A DNA stretch of 64,000 nucleotides from Adiantum capillus-veneris (Eukaryota > Streptophyta > Polypodiopsida > Polypodiales > Pteridaceae): contig CM043958.1 in the NCBI GenBank assembly GCA_014529385.2, positions 82,705,525 to 82,769,524 on the forward strand, in the 5' to 3' direction. Each line of letters opens with the position of its first letter. The first letter of the stretch is position 1. The position numbers and the translations under genes are program-made. The notes beneath the pieces are model-generated. The model was not told the origin of the DNA and did no database searches. It saw nothing but the letters and a program-made list of their open reading frames with translations. Below, in pieces: positions 1-11,171 of this stretch.

Positions 1-10
1 CTTGGTTGTT

Positions 11-350
11 GTTGACCATCGCGTCGCACTGCAAGGAGATTGGATTTAAGCATTCTTCATCTCTAGTTGCTGTTGACCACCGTGTTGCACTGCAGGGAGG
101 ATATATATATTTTACATCCTTCAATTTTTGAATTCTTTGACCATTACATCACACTTTAGGTTGATTGGATTTAATAGATTCCTCGTCTCTAATTGTTGCT
201 AACCACCGTGTCACACTGTAGAGAGAGGTTTGGTAGTACAAATTCTTCATCCTTGACAACTGCTGACTACCGCGTCGCATTGCAAGGCGATTGTTATTAT
301 ATGTTTTTTTGTCTTTGCTTGTTGCTGACCACTACATCACATCGAAGGAA
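11..350. repeat. degenerate tandem repeat, about 62-bp unit, 6 copies
   Basis: A core resembling TTGACCACCGTGTCGCACTG recurs at about 12, 73, 136, 199, 263 and 325, a spacing of 61 to 64 bases. Copies keep the GACCACCGCGTCGCACTGCAAGG-type core with substitutions, and the sequence between cores is T-rich. No coding frame runs through it. It ends about 200 bases before the kinase-like ORF, so it could be an intron, a leader or a subterminal repeat of the same unit; which one is not decidable here. Confidence 0.75.
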
Positions 351-548
351 AAAATTATATATATTTTAGAGTCTTTCATTACTGTTGTTATTATGGTGCA
401 TGAAATGTTTTGATCTTTTATTACTGTAGGTTATTATTGTCCATGAAATGTTTTTTTTAAGAATTATTTGCAATCATATATGTCAAAACTTTATCTATTC
501 TAGATTTACCTTACTTATATTTGCTTCATGTATTTTTAGGCTTCAGTC

Positions 549-1925
549 ATGGTAGAGACAAAGTTAACGCGTCAGCATCGCAAAATCATTAGTGATGGTC
601 TGATTTTGTCTCTCTATGAAGCTTCAGACGATCATTTACGACGAGCATTTGATCCATTGCAGGCAAAGTTTGATGATTTTGTGACTGAACTTGTGGAATA
701 GTGTTGGCTGAAGTTGTGTAGTGCATTCCTAGTTTTGTTTGACCCAGCTCTGTGCACTAATGGAGTGATGCATAACACAGTAAAGCAATTATTAGGTCAC
801 GTCACTAGTAGTTTTGAAAATATGGTTCATCCAGAAATCAAAACCAAACCTAGAATCAAAGAGCGAATGCATCTTGTAGCACAACTACATTCACAATTGA
901 AGAGCAAAGATAAAATTAAAGGCTCTTCAAAACGTCCTAGGACAGAAGAGGATGTACGTCATCCATTAGGTGCTCAACCCTTAGCTGTACACCTGGATGA
1001 TATGATATTTCCTCCTGTCCTACACTTACTTTGGGAGCATTCCATCTTTCACTTGCAAGCACCCCAATTAGGTGAGGGACGTTTTGCAAATGTGAAACAA
1101 GTATCGATGGCTCATCCTCTCTTCAAAGATCGTGTCTATGTGGCAAAGATCTACAAAGACCAAATAGGAAGCAAGCCGACATTACAGATCGTACTAGAGG
1201 AGGCAATTGCTACAACTGTTCAGCATTGTGGCATGATATTTCCTCGTGCTCTTGTTCGGTATAACAAAAGACCTATGATGATCTTCAAGCTTTGGAATGG
1301 AGGTCATCTTGAGCAGTGGATTCAAGCATGTCATCATGATGGAAGCAAGTCTGCAATGAGAGAGTTCCAACACACGTCTGGAACTGTACAACAATTCACA
1401 GACAACATTTTGCCAATATGTAATGCTCTTCTGCAGATGATTAAATTCGTGCATAGTCACGAATTCATTCACAATGATCTACACACTAGAAATATTCTAC
1501 TTCATTTTGGCGAGCAAGGAGTGTATGCTGGCATTGCAGACTGGGGGCAAAGCACACCATCAAGCACGTCTGCAACATTTCCCAAGCTGCCAAATCTCAC
1601 CCCTCAATGTAGAGCTCAATTTGAACGAGATTATTTATGGACTGCCCTTGAAAATACGAGCACCAATCCTCCTCCATTCACCAAGGCATCTGATATATAT
1701 AGTCTCTCATATATTCTTAGATGCTTGATTGCGTGTATTCCAGAGCCTGCTAAGGTTCTAAAGTGCAAATTTTTGCGAAATGTAAATAAACATCTTACTA
1801 GTGGAAAATCCCCCAAACCCTTAGATAGACCTAAGATATGGAATTTAAGCCTTTGTTTGAATGGAAACCATAATGTTGGCTATCATATTGTAACCGAATC
1901 TGGCTTGAGGCTTGTTGATGATTAA
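549..1925 (+). pseudogene. protein-kinase-like ORF with one in-frame stop
   Basis: An ATG at 549 opens a 458-codon frame broken once by TAG at 699-701; past the stop it is open to 1925. Kinase landmarks appear in order: glycine loop LGEGRFANV (about 1068-1094), lysine in VAKIYK (about 1146), glutamates in LEEAIA, catalytic loop HNDLHTRN with its Asp near 1476, and ADWGQ near 1536 in place of DFG. The HND/DWG variants depart from the usual plant HRD/DFG. The N-terminal 160 or so codons match nothing I know. A TTTTTAG acceptor-like run lies just upstream of the ATG, so an upstream exon is possible. It neighbours a similar degenerate ORF (2151) and a hAT transposase, which suggests a repeat-associated family rather than a host kinase. 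Activity is unproven; the stop argues for decay. Confidence 0.65.
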
Positions 1926-2150
1926 ACCGAATCAACTTTTTTGACATTGATGGTGTGCAATATGTGGTGATATTTAGTGTGCTGATATGTAAAGTGTTTC
2001 ATTAATGGTGTTCAATTACGTTTTTAAAGTTCTTCAAGTTGAGGTTTTAAAGTATTTCAAGTTGGATCACTCAATTCTCTAAAACAACTCTCTTTTCCAA
2101 TTGTTAAGACCTATTTTACTAAAGTTTATTATTTTGCATTTCAGTTATGG

Positions 2151-2916
2151 TAGATATTGCTTCCAACTAGAATGCAGAGCAACCTAATGATCCTTTGCTT
2201 AATCATGCATTGGCTCAACAAATTTACAAAGAGGAAGAGATTCAGGTGGCTCAAGGAGATCTCAACGCTTTGGCTGCAACCCAACAAGATGAAAACTTCA
2301 AGGGGAGCCACTGAATTATAGGCAATGCAGACAACTATGCCTGAATCACTTCGTACGCAACACAGTATTTCGAGTCAGTGGAAATACTAAACCTTTCTCT
2401 CCCTTGAAGGTTTCAGATTTGCAACACACTGTCCTCGCAAGAAATATCCTTGCAGGATTTATCCAAGTGTACAGACTGCCACCAAACAATATTCAAGTGG
2501 CAATTTACTTTGTACAATAATGCTATTGCTACTATGTATTGCGGCTCAAAGTTGATTGAAACGATCATCCCACTACAGGAGGTGTTGGCAAAGGACGCCC
2601 AGTTGAGAAGATTCATGCATGGGAAGCTAATTAAGAAGAACCTCCTCGCAAGAGAGGATATACATACTTGCCCGAAGAAACCGCAGTCATTGAGCAACTT
2701 GCAACCCAAGGCATGGATTTGGCAAGTCAAGGAGAGACCCCAGCCATGCAGCACGCTCGTATAGCAATTCTAGAAAGAAAGTTGGCATGGTACGAGGCAA
2801 AGTATGGGCCTGTTAACGAAGAAGAGATGGGCAATGTGGGTGCAAGCGATTCATTTGGCCAATCTAAATTTTGTGTATGTGACCTTTTAGGAGATGCAAC
2901 CCATGATTTAAATTAA
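2151..2916 (+). pseudogene. unidentified degenerate ORF following the kinase-like ORF
   Basis: A TTTTGCATTTCAG acceptor-like sequence precedes an ATG at 2151. The first frame reads an acidic, glutamine-rich stretch with a stop after seven codons and another near 2311. Coding-like text continues in shifted frames, for example a segment ending in GKLIKKNLLAREDIHT (to about 2664), then PEETAVIEQLATQGMDL (2668 on) to a stop at 2914. At least two frameshifts are needed to read it through. I do not recognise the family. The same CAG-ttATGGTAG context occurs at the kinase-like ORF start (549), hinting that the two belong to one unit. Confidence 0.4.
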
Positions 2917-3022
2917 ATCACTCCCTCACAATACTAAGCTCTTTTTGTATCTTAAATCTCAAGATTTGTAACGTTTCTGCAACAAATGAAAATGCCGGCT
3001 CTTGTTACAATTGTGTAAATCC

Positions 3023-3025
<3 letters not shown>

Positions 3026-3072
<47 letters not shown>
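3026..3072. repeat. (CT)n microsatellite
   Basis: Uninterrupted CT dinucleotide tract of about 47 bases, lying between the degenerate ORF at 2.2-2.9 kb and the 3' end of the hAT transposase. Long LS or RE peptides predicted from it are artefacts. Confidence 0.95.
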
Positions 3073-3075
<3 letters not shown>

Positions 3076-3205
3076 ACAGTGATATGGAGCAGATGGAGAG
3101 AAAGGGAGACAAAGAAAGAGAAACAGAGTGAGTGAGAGAGAGATTTTGAGCTAAATTCTACATGACTTTCGCATTGCAAAATTGATAGAGAATACATTAC
3201 AAACT

Positions 3206-5347
3206 TTATCGCTCACCCGTCCCCTCAATCACAAGCACCATGTCATCAATTTCTTCAACATCTGAACAATGTGGATCAATCTTCCGGGTTCCATTCCAAT
3301 TCATCATCGGAGTTGAGCTCATTTGCAATTGCTTCGTGTGTTTGAAAGTGCCCAAAGCTTTCTTCTGTGAACATGTGGCTAACTTCAGTGGCTTGTACAA
3401 AGGTCGCATTTTACAAAATACATAAACCAAATCCTTTGCTCGTTTAGGACTTAATTGATTTTGTTTTTTAGTATGCACGAAAGCAAACAAAGAACAATTT
3501 CTTTCATAGCTATCACTCGAAGCGGCAATAGACAATACTCTCACAGCCACATGTTGAAGTTCCACTTTTTCTCCACCGTACTCTTTCCACCAAACTGGTG
3601 TGCTCATCGTCTTGATAGCATCTATATGCCAAGCATCCCCAAACATTCCTTCTCTGCAAGTATATGCCGTCTTCTGTGTGTATGCCACCTGTCCATCCAC
3701 ATTGCCTAGTAGTTGAGCACACACTTTCTTGAAATCACTGATCACTTCATTGTTTGAAGATTGCTCGTGCATCTGAAACTTAGGATCTAAAACAAAACCT
3801 GCTCCATGCAAAGGAGTATGCAACTGCTCCCATCGTCTTTTGACAAACGACATCATCATGGCTTTCTCTTTTTCCTTGCATAAGATGTACAATCTTTTAA
3901 CTTGCAAGTGGCTTCATGCATGTACCAGTAAACCCGTCCAAAGATAAAGGCTTCTTTGTCCAGTAATCATATCAGATGAGTGAAGGATCTGTGACAGTAA
4001 AAATTTTGTCTACATTTCTCCAAAAAACAGGAGAGTTTACAAGCTGATAGCATTTGGCTGTAGGCAGATTCATACTTGGGATATTTATCAAGACAAATGT
4101 CCCATCTTCTATCTGCCATTGTTTCAACAAGGGCCGCTTTAACCTGTTGCAATGTTGATAGAAGGTAATATGCTGTTGCAAAACGGGTCACACAAAAAAT
4201 CTGTAAATTTTTGGTGGGGGAATTGTTCTGAACAAGCATAAGAGAATGAATGCTCTCTTATAAACTTCACCAAGTGGTTTGCATCTAGAAGAGTTTTTTT
4301 AATAGAAGGAACTTTCCCAAAGTCCTTTAAGAGCAGATTCAAAGTGTGAGCAGCACATGGAACCCATGTTAGCTCTGCATACTTTGCTTCAATTGCTTTG
4401 TAGTTAGATGCATTATCTGTGACAATGGCTGTCACATTTTTAGGTCCTCTTGCCCTTCTGATCAAATGCTCATACACACCAGCAAGATATCCACTAGTTT
4501 TCTCTTTCATAGATGTATCGATTGCCTCAAGAAAGATGGAACCTCTTGGAAAAATCAACATCACATTAATCAATGGTTTCTTCTGACAATTTGTCCAACC
4601 ATCTAGAGCAATTATGCATCCATATCGTGGCACATAATCAAGAGTTGTGCGCTTTAAAATATTTTCTGATGTAGTTTTCTTTTTATCTATGTATTCTGTA
4701 CGCATCTTATTATAATCAGGTACCACAAAATCCTTCTTCGTCGTGCTCATTAAAGCATCTTTAAAGGTATGATTTCGAATGACATTATAAGGAATTCCAT
4801 ATGCAACAAATGCTTGCGTCCACTTAAGATGGAGTTCAAGCAACCATTGTTTACCAAATACCTGAGGCAATGTAGGACCACTTGATGCAGGTTCTCCTCC
4901 AATGCATGCTTCACTTCGGCTTATGTTAGTAGAGCTTCCGGTAGGATTTGAGCTACAATCCCCAGCAAAGGATGAATGATGCACTCCTTGACCTGAAGCA
5001 GGGGTAGAGGGAGGGTTTGATCATTCTCGAGTGTCATCTCGATGTCTCTAGCCATAGATGGAGCCATCATTTTGGGACCTCCCTTTTTTTTGCCTTCAAG
5101 AAGTGCTCTCTTTGCCTTGAGTGCCCACTCGGGAAATTTTTGTTCAATACCTCTTGGAAAATTTTTGCAAGCTAAAACGTTTCTAGGGATTTTGAACACA
5201 TTCTTTTATCCTGTGCGCATTTTCGCTAAAATTATGGCCGCAGGTCTTACACTTCAACATTGATGTATTCTTTCCACTGACAAATTCGTCTACGTAGTTC
5301 CACTCATATCCTTTCACCATCTCCTTAAGATTAGCAAACTCAAACAT
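3206..5347 (-). pseudogene. hAT-superfamily transposase, frameshifted
   Basis: Reads from an ATG at 5347 toward 3206. Order of domains: a BED-type zinc finger (CKTC, then HRIKEC) near 5230-5190; a linker; the DUF659/RNase H core with LDGWTNC (first acidic residue) and VTDNASNYK (second), then CAAHTLNLLL; the RFATAYYLLSTL helix near 4180; and the hAT C-terminal dimerisation block with ASSDSYERNCSLF (third acidic residue, Glu) and RAKDLVYV near 3460-3420. A DNA cut-and-paste transposase is the family role. Breaks: a stop/frameshift near 5195, overlapping frames at 4921-4984, a frameshift near 4225, and a gap in the frame at 3907-3967. All three catalytic acids remain visible, so decay looks moderate. 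I could not define terminal inverted repeats or an 8-bp target duplication. Confidence 0.88.
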
Positions 5348-5459
5348 AATTAATTACTAAATACACATCTAAAATCAAACTCTAATACCATTTATATTAC
5401 TTTATTTATCAATGTTTTCAACCTCTTTACTTAATAAATACTAAAAATAGATCTTTTTT

Positions 5460-6000
5460 CAAGTGTGTGAGCTCTCACTTTACACTTGAATCATGATAAA
5501 TAAATCACTTAATCTATCTCAATAACTTTCAAGTGTGAGTAAACTCTATACATAGCAAGTTATTTTTTAAAAACCTATCTAAATTACCTCCAAGTGTGAG
5601 TGTAACTCTACACATGGCAAGCAATCAAAATTCACTACTTCTATAAATCTCTTCTAGGTGTGAGAATACCTCTACACAAAGAGAGAGATTATTATTTAAT
5701 CTATCGAGATTGTCTGTAGTGTGAGTACTACTCTACACATGACAGACAATCATTAGATAAATCTAACTTAAGTTACTTCCAGGTGTGAACATAGTTCAAC
5801 ACACAACAAGTAGCTCCTCACTGTAACTGTCTAACTTAAGATACCTCTAAGTGTGAACATAGTTCAACACAAAGCAAATAAATGCTAACTTTGCTTTTAT
5901 TGAATGACTTATAAGTGTGAGTTTCCTCTACACAATGCAAGTAATCATTAACTACCTTACTTAATTTACCTCTCAATGTAAGATATACTTCACACAGAGC
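5460..6000. repeat. degenerate tandem array, about 64-bp unit, about 9 copies
   Basis: A paired motif, GTGTGAG followed about 10 bases later by CTACACA or CAACACA, recurs near 5462, 5531, 5592, 5657, 5719, 5780, 5849, 5913 and 5974. The spacers end in AAGTAATCATTAACT-like text. The array sits immediately upstream (minus strand) of the hAT start codon. hAT elements are known for subterminal repeats bound by their transposase, so that role is plausible but inferred. The copies are too diverged to be recent. Confidence 0.75.
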
Positions 6001-6557
6001 AGATAAAGACTAAAATCAACTCCAAAACATAAAAACACATTTTGTTTAAAGCTCTAAATTTTAATTAATTATTCAATAACATTAAAACTAATTTTTTAAT
6101 ATTTTTCTTGTTGTTGAGGCTCACCTATAGATGAGAAGAGGAGAAGAGAGCTCAATGGAATGAGTAACACAATCCGTTTTCATGGTATATAAAGAAACTT
6201 ATTTTGATCGTAATATTATTTCAATCGAATAATATTTCGATCGAACTAATATATAGATCGACGAATGAAAATAGGTGTTGTATAATACGTCCATTTAAAG
6301 CGTATTACACGTACACCGTTTAACGTACAATGCAGCTTAGCTAGTGAGCAGAGGAGACCCAAGGGAAACTGTACTTCACTCAAGTATCAATACAAAAAGA
6401 AATACCGAAAGGGGTGCCAGTCTTTGGGGCCAATCTCTTTGGGCACAAAACTACGTCGGGCCGTGTTGACTCAATTGAACTGTGAATTAAGTGTGAAATA
6501 CTTCTCTCTCGTGTGTCGTGCCAGATTTAAAACTTGGGGTGTCCAAGTTTGTTATAC
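6001..6557. other. AT-rich spacer and probable Gypsy 5' LTR end
   Basis: No gene is visible. The stretch from about 6273 (TGTTGTATAATACG) to 6557 lies directly before a tRNA-Met primer-binding site and contains GTGTCCAAGTTTGTTATAC, as expected of an LTR 3' end. The 5' boundary at 6273 is a guess from the TGTTG start. Confidence 0.4.
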
Positions 6558-6569
6558 TGGTATCAGAGC
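6558..6569 (+). other. primer-binding site, tRNA-Met type
   Basis: TGGTATCAGAGC, complementary to the 3' end of plant initiator tRNA-Met. It marks the start of the internal region of the Gypsy relic. Confidence 0.9.
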
Positions 6570-6620
6570 TCAGTCAATTTCTCTTCTACCAGGAAAGACG
6601 ATCCCTTTTCTCACAACACA

Positions 6621-8210
6621 CATGGATTTAGGCAAGAACCAGACGACTCCTCTCGCCACCTCGGGAACGGGAGGCAACACCAAAAATTCAAATGGATTAG
6701 TAGATCATGAATACGAGCCACGTCGGCCTATGCAGTATTAGCTAATGGAGATGAAACGTCAACAACAGGTTGATGTGTGCGCAAAGCAGATGCTCATATT
6801 TGTGAAAGATCCATAATATGCCAATTTTTTTACTCGACCCCAAATTGATGAAGTGCATATGCATTGGCAGAAAGCCATTGACACACTAATAAAAAGATCC
6901 TACCCTAAGGATGTTTGTTAAAGAAGAAATTGATGACGTTGTCGTCGAAAGATGAGTCAAGCAACGTTTGGGGGCAAAGAAACAATCAAAGAAACACAAC
7001 AAGGGGATTGAATACCCCAGTTATTTGGGCCGTCAATCTTCTTCTGCAAGCACAAGAAAACAGAAGAAGCATGTACACTTCGAAGGACCGTCCAATTCAT
7101 CCTCTTTTGATAGTTTGGATAGCTCTTCCTCTTTCGATTCAAGTGAAGAGGACAAAAAGGGCAAGAAACAAAGAAAGAATTAGAGATTTGGAAAGAACAA
7201 GAAGAAGGCAAAGAAGAGCAGATCATACCGCAGATCTTGACATGTTTCTGATAGTTCCGATGAGAACTCATCCTCCTCTGAGAGTTTGGACTTCGATGAC
7301 CACATGTTCTATCAAAGAAGAAATACTTTTATAGAGCCAACCAATATGATTTTCTCGAGGACAAGGACCAAAAGACTAAGGAATTAAAGGAGCATGGACA
7401 GTCGGTAAAGTTTGAATCCTTTTCAGGATTTTGAGATGCTCCCAAGGCTTTAGCCTTTATTCAAAAGTTTGATATTGCATTCTCTGGAGGGTGCTACTCA
7501 TAGCACTCTAAAATAACGAGGGCAACATCATTTTTAAAAGGAAATGCACAAACATGGTGGTCCACTCTTCTACTAAGGAAAGAAGCCCCTACCAAGTGGT
7601 TAAAATTCAAACGGCTCTTTATTTCTTCTTGGTTGACTCAAGAGTACGAACGCGATGTGATTACCGCTTGGAACCATCTTCAGATGACCAAGGATGACAC
7701 TTTGAACGCTTATTGTGAGAGATTTTGGGATGCTTTTCTACCTACCTCTTCTTTTAAGAAGGTCATTTTTAAGTAGCAAATTGAGCGGTTTTGTTCTGGA
7801 CTTCCCAAAGAGATCCAAGATTACTACATTGAGTAGAAGTTTGAGTCCGTACAACAATTGATTGGACATGCTAAGCAGGGATTTGTTATGCATTTGGGTA
7901 ATTTGACTTACCCCATTGATCAATTTTCGACACCAAGGACCGGACAAAATTCGACAAATGATAATAGAAGAAGAAGGAAGTTTCAAAAAAAGAAGGATGC
8001 ACAACCTTGATTGACCGAGGTTAATGATCAGACTACCTCAAGCAAGGGAAGTATTTTGAGTGCGGAGAACAAGGACACATCTCTGCAAGGTGCATCAAAA
8101 ACTCACAGCAAGGACAATCAGAAGATAGGCCAGAGAGCTCCAAAATAGCCGAAGAACGTGGCAGAAAAGGAAAGATGAAAGCAGGTGTGATATTATGGAG
8201 ACCGAACCGA
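6621..8210 (+). pseudogene. Gypsy gag, multiple stops
   Basis: An ATG at 6621 (MDLGKNQTTP) opens a frame that soon reaches a stop. A serine/lysine-rich basic hinge (SSFDSSEEDKKGKKQRKN) lies near 7130-7180. The capsid-like core with TWWSTLL and FLPTSSFKK lies at 7430-7800. A zinc knuckle lies at about 8050-8094 and reads YFECGEQGHISARC: the first cysteine of CX2CX4HX4C has become tyrosine, one visible loss of a metal ligand. Stops and frameshifts are frequent. Confidence 0.75.
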
Positions 8211-8264
8211 ATTAGATGAACGAAACCACATAACTTTGTCTCGCATGGGGAAAAGCATGATATT

Positions 8265-9292
8265 AGGAAGCCCTCATCTTCTTTGATGTAGGAGCCAAGG
8301 CCAATTTCATTTCACCCAAATTGGCGGCTCGACTTGGAATTACACGGGACAGAATGGGGCCACATGCGAAGGTAGTTCTAGTGGTACCAAGACGAAATGT
8401 TTCCATTACACCTGTCTTTGGCAAAATTTATTTGCATTGTTAGGGGTATTTAGGGCATGACGACTTTGACATCATGCCTTTGGAAGGGTGTGACGTCCTC
8501 CTAGGAATCCCTTGGTACAAGAACAACACCGTGGTTGACTATTGAGCTAAGAAAGCGATGTGGATGAATGATAAGGGAAAGAAAATTGTGCTTGATGTAA
8601 ACTTGAAGGGCAAGTCCGCCCCTATTTGATTGGCTTCGGCCATTTCCAAATTAACGAAATCAAGTCTTTTCATTTACTTGATCTAATTGAAAGAATTGAA
8701 TGATGAACAACGAACCAATATGTCTGAGTTGGATAAGGAACGATAAGTATTTTTGCACACACAGGTTGATTGCTTATTTGAAAGCCTACCATGCGAGTTA
8801 CCTCCACCTTGTCCTGAGGACTTTATGATTGATTTGATTCTTGGAAGTACACCACCAAACTGACCACCTTATCGAGTTAGCCGTGCCCAGAATGAAGAAA
8901 TAATGAACTAAGTAAAAGAACTTCTAGAAAAGGGTCTCATCCAACCTAGCACATCACCTTATTGTTCTTCGGTTTTACTAATACTAAAGAAAGAAGGATC
9001 TTGGAGAATGTGAATTGATTATAGAGCTCTCAATAAAATCACCATCAAGAACCGATTCCCTATTCCAAGGATCGATGATATTCTCGACAGACTTCAAGGA
9101 TCCTCTTGCTTCAAAATAATTGATCTAAAAAGTGGATATCATCAGATCTGAATCGCTCTGAGGGATGCCTACAAGACATCTTTTTGGAAAAATTTTGGTT
9201 TATATGAATGTTTGGTGTTGCCTTTTGGCCTCATGAATGCTCCAGCAACATTTAATCAAATGATGGATAGGATTTTCCAAGAGTATCGATCT
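8265..9292 (+). pseudogene. Gypsy protease and reverse transcriptase, truncated
   Basis: The protease region reads FFDVGAKANFIS (about 8280-8315), a DVG in place of the DSG/DTG active site, followed by DVLLGIPWY. RT motifs follow: [56 protein letters not shown], and LPFGLMNAPATFNQMMDRIF. The RT stops just before the YVDD catalytic box, where the sequence jumps to integrase text. In-frame stops occur throughout (for example a Trp replaced by TGA in the conserved IDY block). Confidence 0.82.
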
Positions 9293-9293
9293 T

Positions 9294-9870
9294 TTGTGGC
9301 TCTTGCATCCTTCACAAATTCTTGATAAGAAATGGGCTAGCACTTCTATGGATGTTTTAGTTTGGTTGCATTGGATCAATCGTGCTCATGATGCCATTTG
9401 GGTCGTCGTTGATCGACTCATGAAGATGGTGTACTTTATTCCTACTCATACCACCAATAAGAGCCATGAATTAGCTCAACTCTTTGTGGAATACTCGCAT
9501 AAGCTTTATAGTTTGTCCAGTAATTTTGAAAAAAGGGTCTTCCAAAAGTTGGAGACCCACTTGTGCATGTTATCCTTAAATCATTTTGAAATTGATTGGA
9601 GAGACGGAATGCACTAATTAGGCAGTGGAGGACATGCTTATTGCATATGTCTCCCGCCGTCAACGTAAGTGGGAATTTTGTCTTCCATAGATTGAATTTT
9701 CTCACAATAGTACTAAAGCACTCAGCTACAAGTTACAACCTATTGATGCTTGCTTAAAATAATGAACCAAAAGGAACCCACTACTGATTTTTTTGCACGA
9801 CATGCAAGAAATGCTCTTAATTGCTAAGAAAATCATGAAGACCACCGAAGGCAGGGCTACTTGTTATGCT
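9294..9870 (+). pseudogene. Gypsy integrase fragment
   Basis: Begins abruptly after the RT and reads STSMDVLVWLHWINRAHDA, then WVVVDRLMKMVYFIPTHTTN, the integrase catalytic core around its first Asp (SMD). Later text, in shifted frames to about 9870, still resembles the core. The HHCC zinc domain is absent because of the upstream deletion. Confidence 0.75.
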
Positions 9871-10020
9871 TGCTACCTGAGGAAAAAAAACAGTGTCTAA
9901 AAAAAAACTGTTATGATTGCAAGTATTTTGCCTACAAATTTTAGAAAACTTAGAATATCTTATGTTGCATGGGCTGTACATATCACAAGCCGGTGGTTCC
10001 CTGCCCTTAATCGTACCTAC

Positions 10021-10132
10021 CTAGGTGTGCGGTGCCTCCCGAGTAGAAGCTCATGATGTTATTCATCGTATGAAAAACACTGGAAAAGACTCCGTTTTCC
10101 TACATGAGAAAATTTCTAAATCTTCTTGTGAA
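10021..10132. repeat. direct repeat copy 1 (112 bp)
   Basis: Closely matches 10428-10539 over 112 bases, from CTAGGTGTGCGGTGCCTC to TCTTCTTGTGAA. The 407-base offset and the absence of LTR hallmarks suggest a local duplication. Confidence 0.85.
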
Positions 10133-10409
10133 TGAGGAGCTCCACATTTTAGGTCGTGATAATAATATTTATTAGCACCTTATTTTCCCCTATATCTCAT
10201 ATTGCTCATGTATATACGACATGAAAAAGAAGAGAAATTAAAGAGGCTTCAAGCCGCATTTAGTTTATTTACTAAGGTTTTGCTAGTTACTTATCTTGAT
10301 TCAAGACGGCCATTTCTTTTGCATTTAGTCTGTCACAAGAAATTTTGAGCAAATTCTCACAATAATTACCACATTGTGGCTTACCTCAACATCATGAGGT
10401 TCTCTGAGG

Positions 10410-10445
10410 GAGGCACCGCATACCTAGCTAGGTATGCGGTTCCTC
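10410..10445. repeat. near-perfect 36-bp palindrome
   Basis: Positions 10415-10440 form a perfect 26-base palindrome centred on TAGCTA. Four more base pairs continue on each side after one mismatch. It sits at the left edge of the second copy of the 112-bp repeat and could extrude as a cruciform or mark an element end. Confidence 0.85.
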
Positions 10446-10539
10446 TCGAGCAGAAGCTCATGATGTTATGCATTGTATGAAAAACATTGAAAAAGACTCC
10501 ATTTTCCTACATGAGAATATTTCTAAATCTTCTTGTGAA
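10428..10539. repeat. direct repeat copy 2 (112 bp)
   Basis: Second copy of the 10021-10132 sequence. It starts inside the 36-bp palindrome. Confidence 0.85.
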
Positions 10540-11171
10540 ACAGACGATGCTTTTTACTTGCAACAACATTTGGGGGAATCAACATTGTAAGCATACTTAT
10601 ATTGAGATTGTGTATAAGGTCACCCCATATGTAATTGGCATATCGGAAGTTTGATTTCTTGTTGTATGAAAAGTGAATACTGTACTTACACTACAAACTT
10701 TGCGCATATACTTGGGTGGCACGAGTAAAATAGTCTGCGTGCATCCTTCGGCCTCATTGACAACCATATGCCTTAATTCCTCAGTGCTCTAGCTTGTTTT
10801 GGGGAAATGTGTGTGCAAGGCTCGTAGTTTGGGATTTGTGGATGACATGATGCTTACTTTGTTGCACATGAGCCAGAGATTAGAATGTGGGCATGACACG
10901 CCATGCCACACCAGCGTGCTACTTAGTCCATTTAGAACACCAGGGTGGTCTCTATACATAGTGGCAAAGCTTCAAGTTCTCAAGCTAATGAGCTCTTTGT
11001 GTGTAAGAAACTAGAACAAAGATATTGACATGTTGGTCTCCAAGTTCATGACAATGAGTAACATTTACAAATATTTTTATGCTTATTGCATATTCTTATA
11101 TGCTTCTCTAGAATAAAATACAAACTTAAATTCTAAATACATGCATGTGTGCACTCTATTGATTTTGCTTA
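10540..11171. other. no gene seen
   Basis: Mixed-composition spacer with short open frames only. I see no repeat, RNA gene or domain here. Confidence 0.5.

Larger units (their letters stand above)
6273..9870 (+). mobile_element. Ty3/Gypsy LTR retrotransposon relic, internally deleted
   Basis: Carries a primer-binding site, gag with zinc knuckle, protease, reverse transcriptase and part of integrase in Gypsy order (integrase after RT), all with stops. The RNase H and the integrase N-terminus are missing at a junction near 9294. No second LTR matching the 6273-6557 sequence was found, so the element is probably truncated on the right. Confidence 0.85.

Noticed and set aside
699-701. Stop in the kinase-like ORF corrected by RNA editing
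   Set aside because: U-to-C editing of stops is an organelle process in some plants. This locus is nuclear by its retroelements, and no editing evidence is available.
1194-1472. Minus-strand ORF within the kinase-like gene
   Set aside because: Antisense shadow of a frame with clear kinase motifs.
5460-6000. CRISPR-like array of repeats and spacers
   Set aside because: Units are degenerate along their whole length, spacing varies, and the setting is a eukaryotic hAT element.
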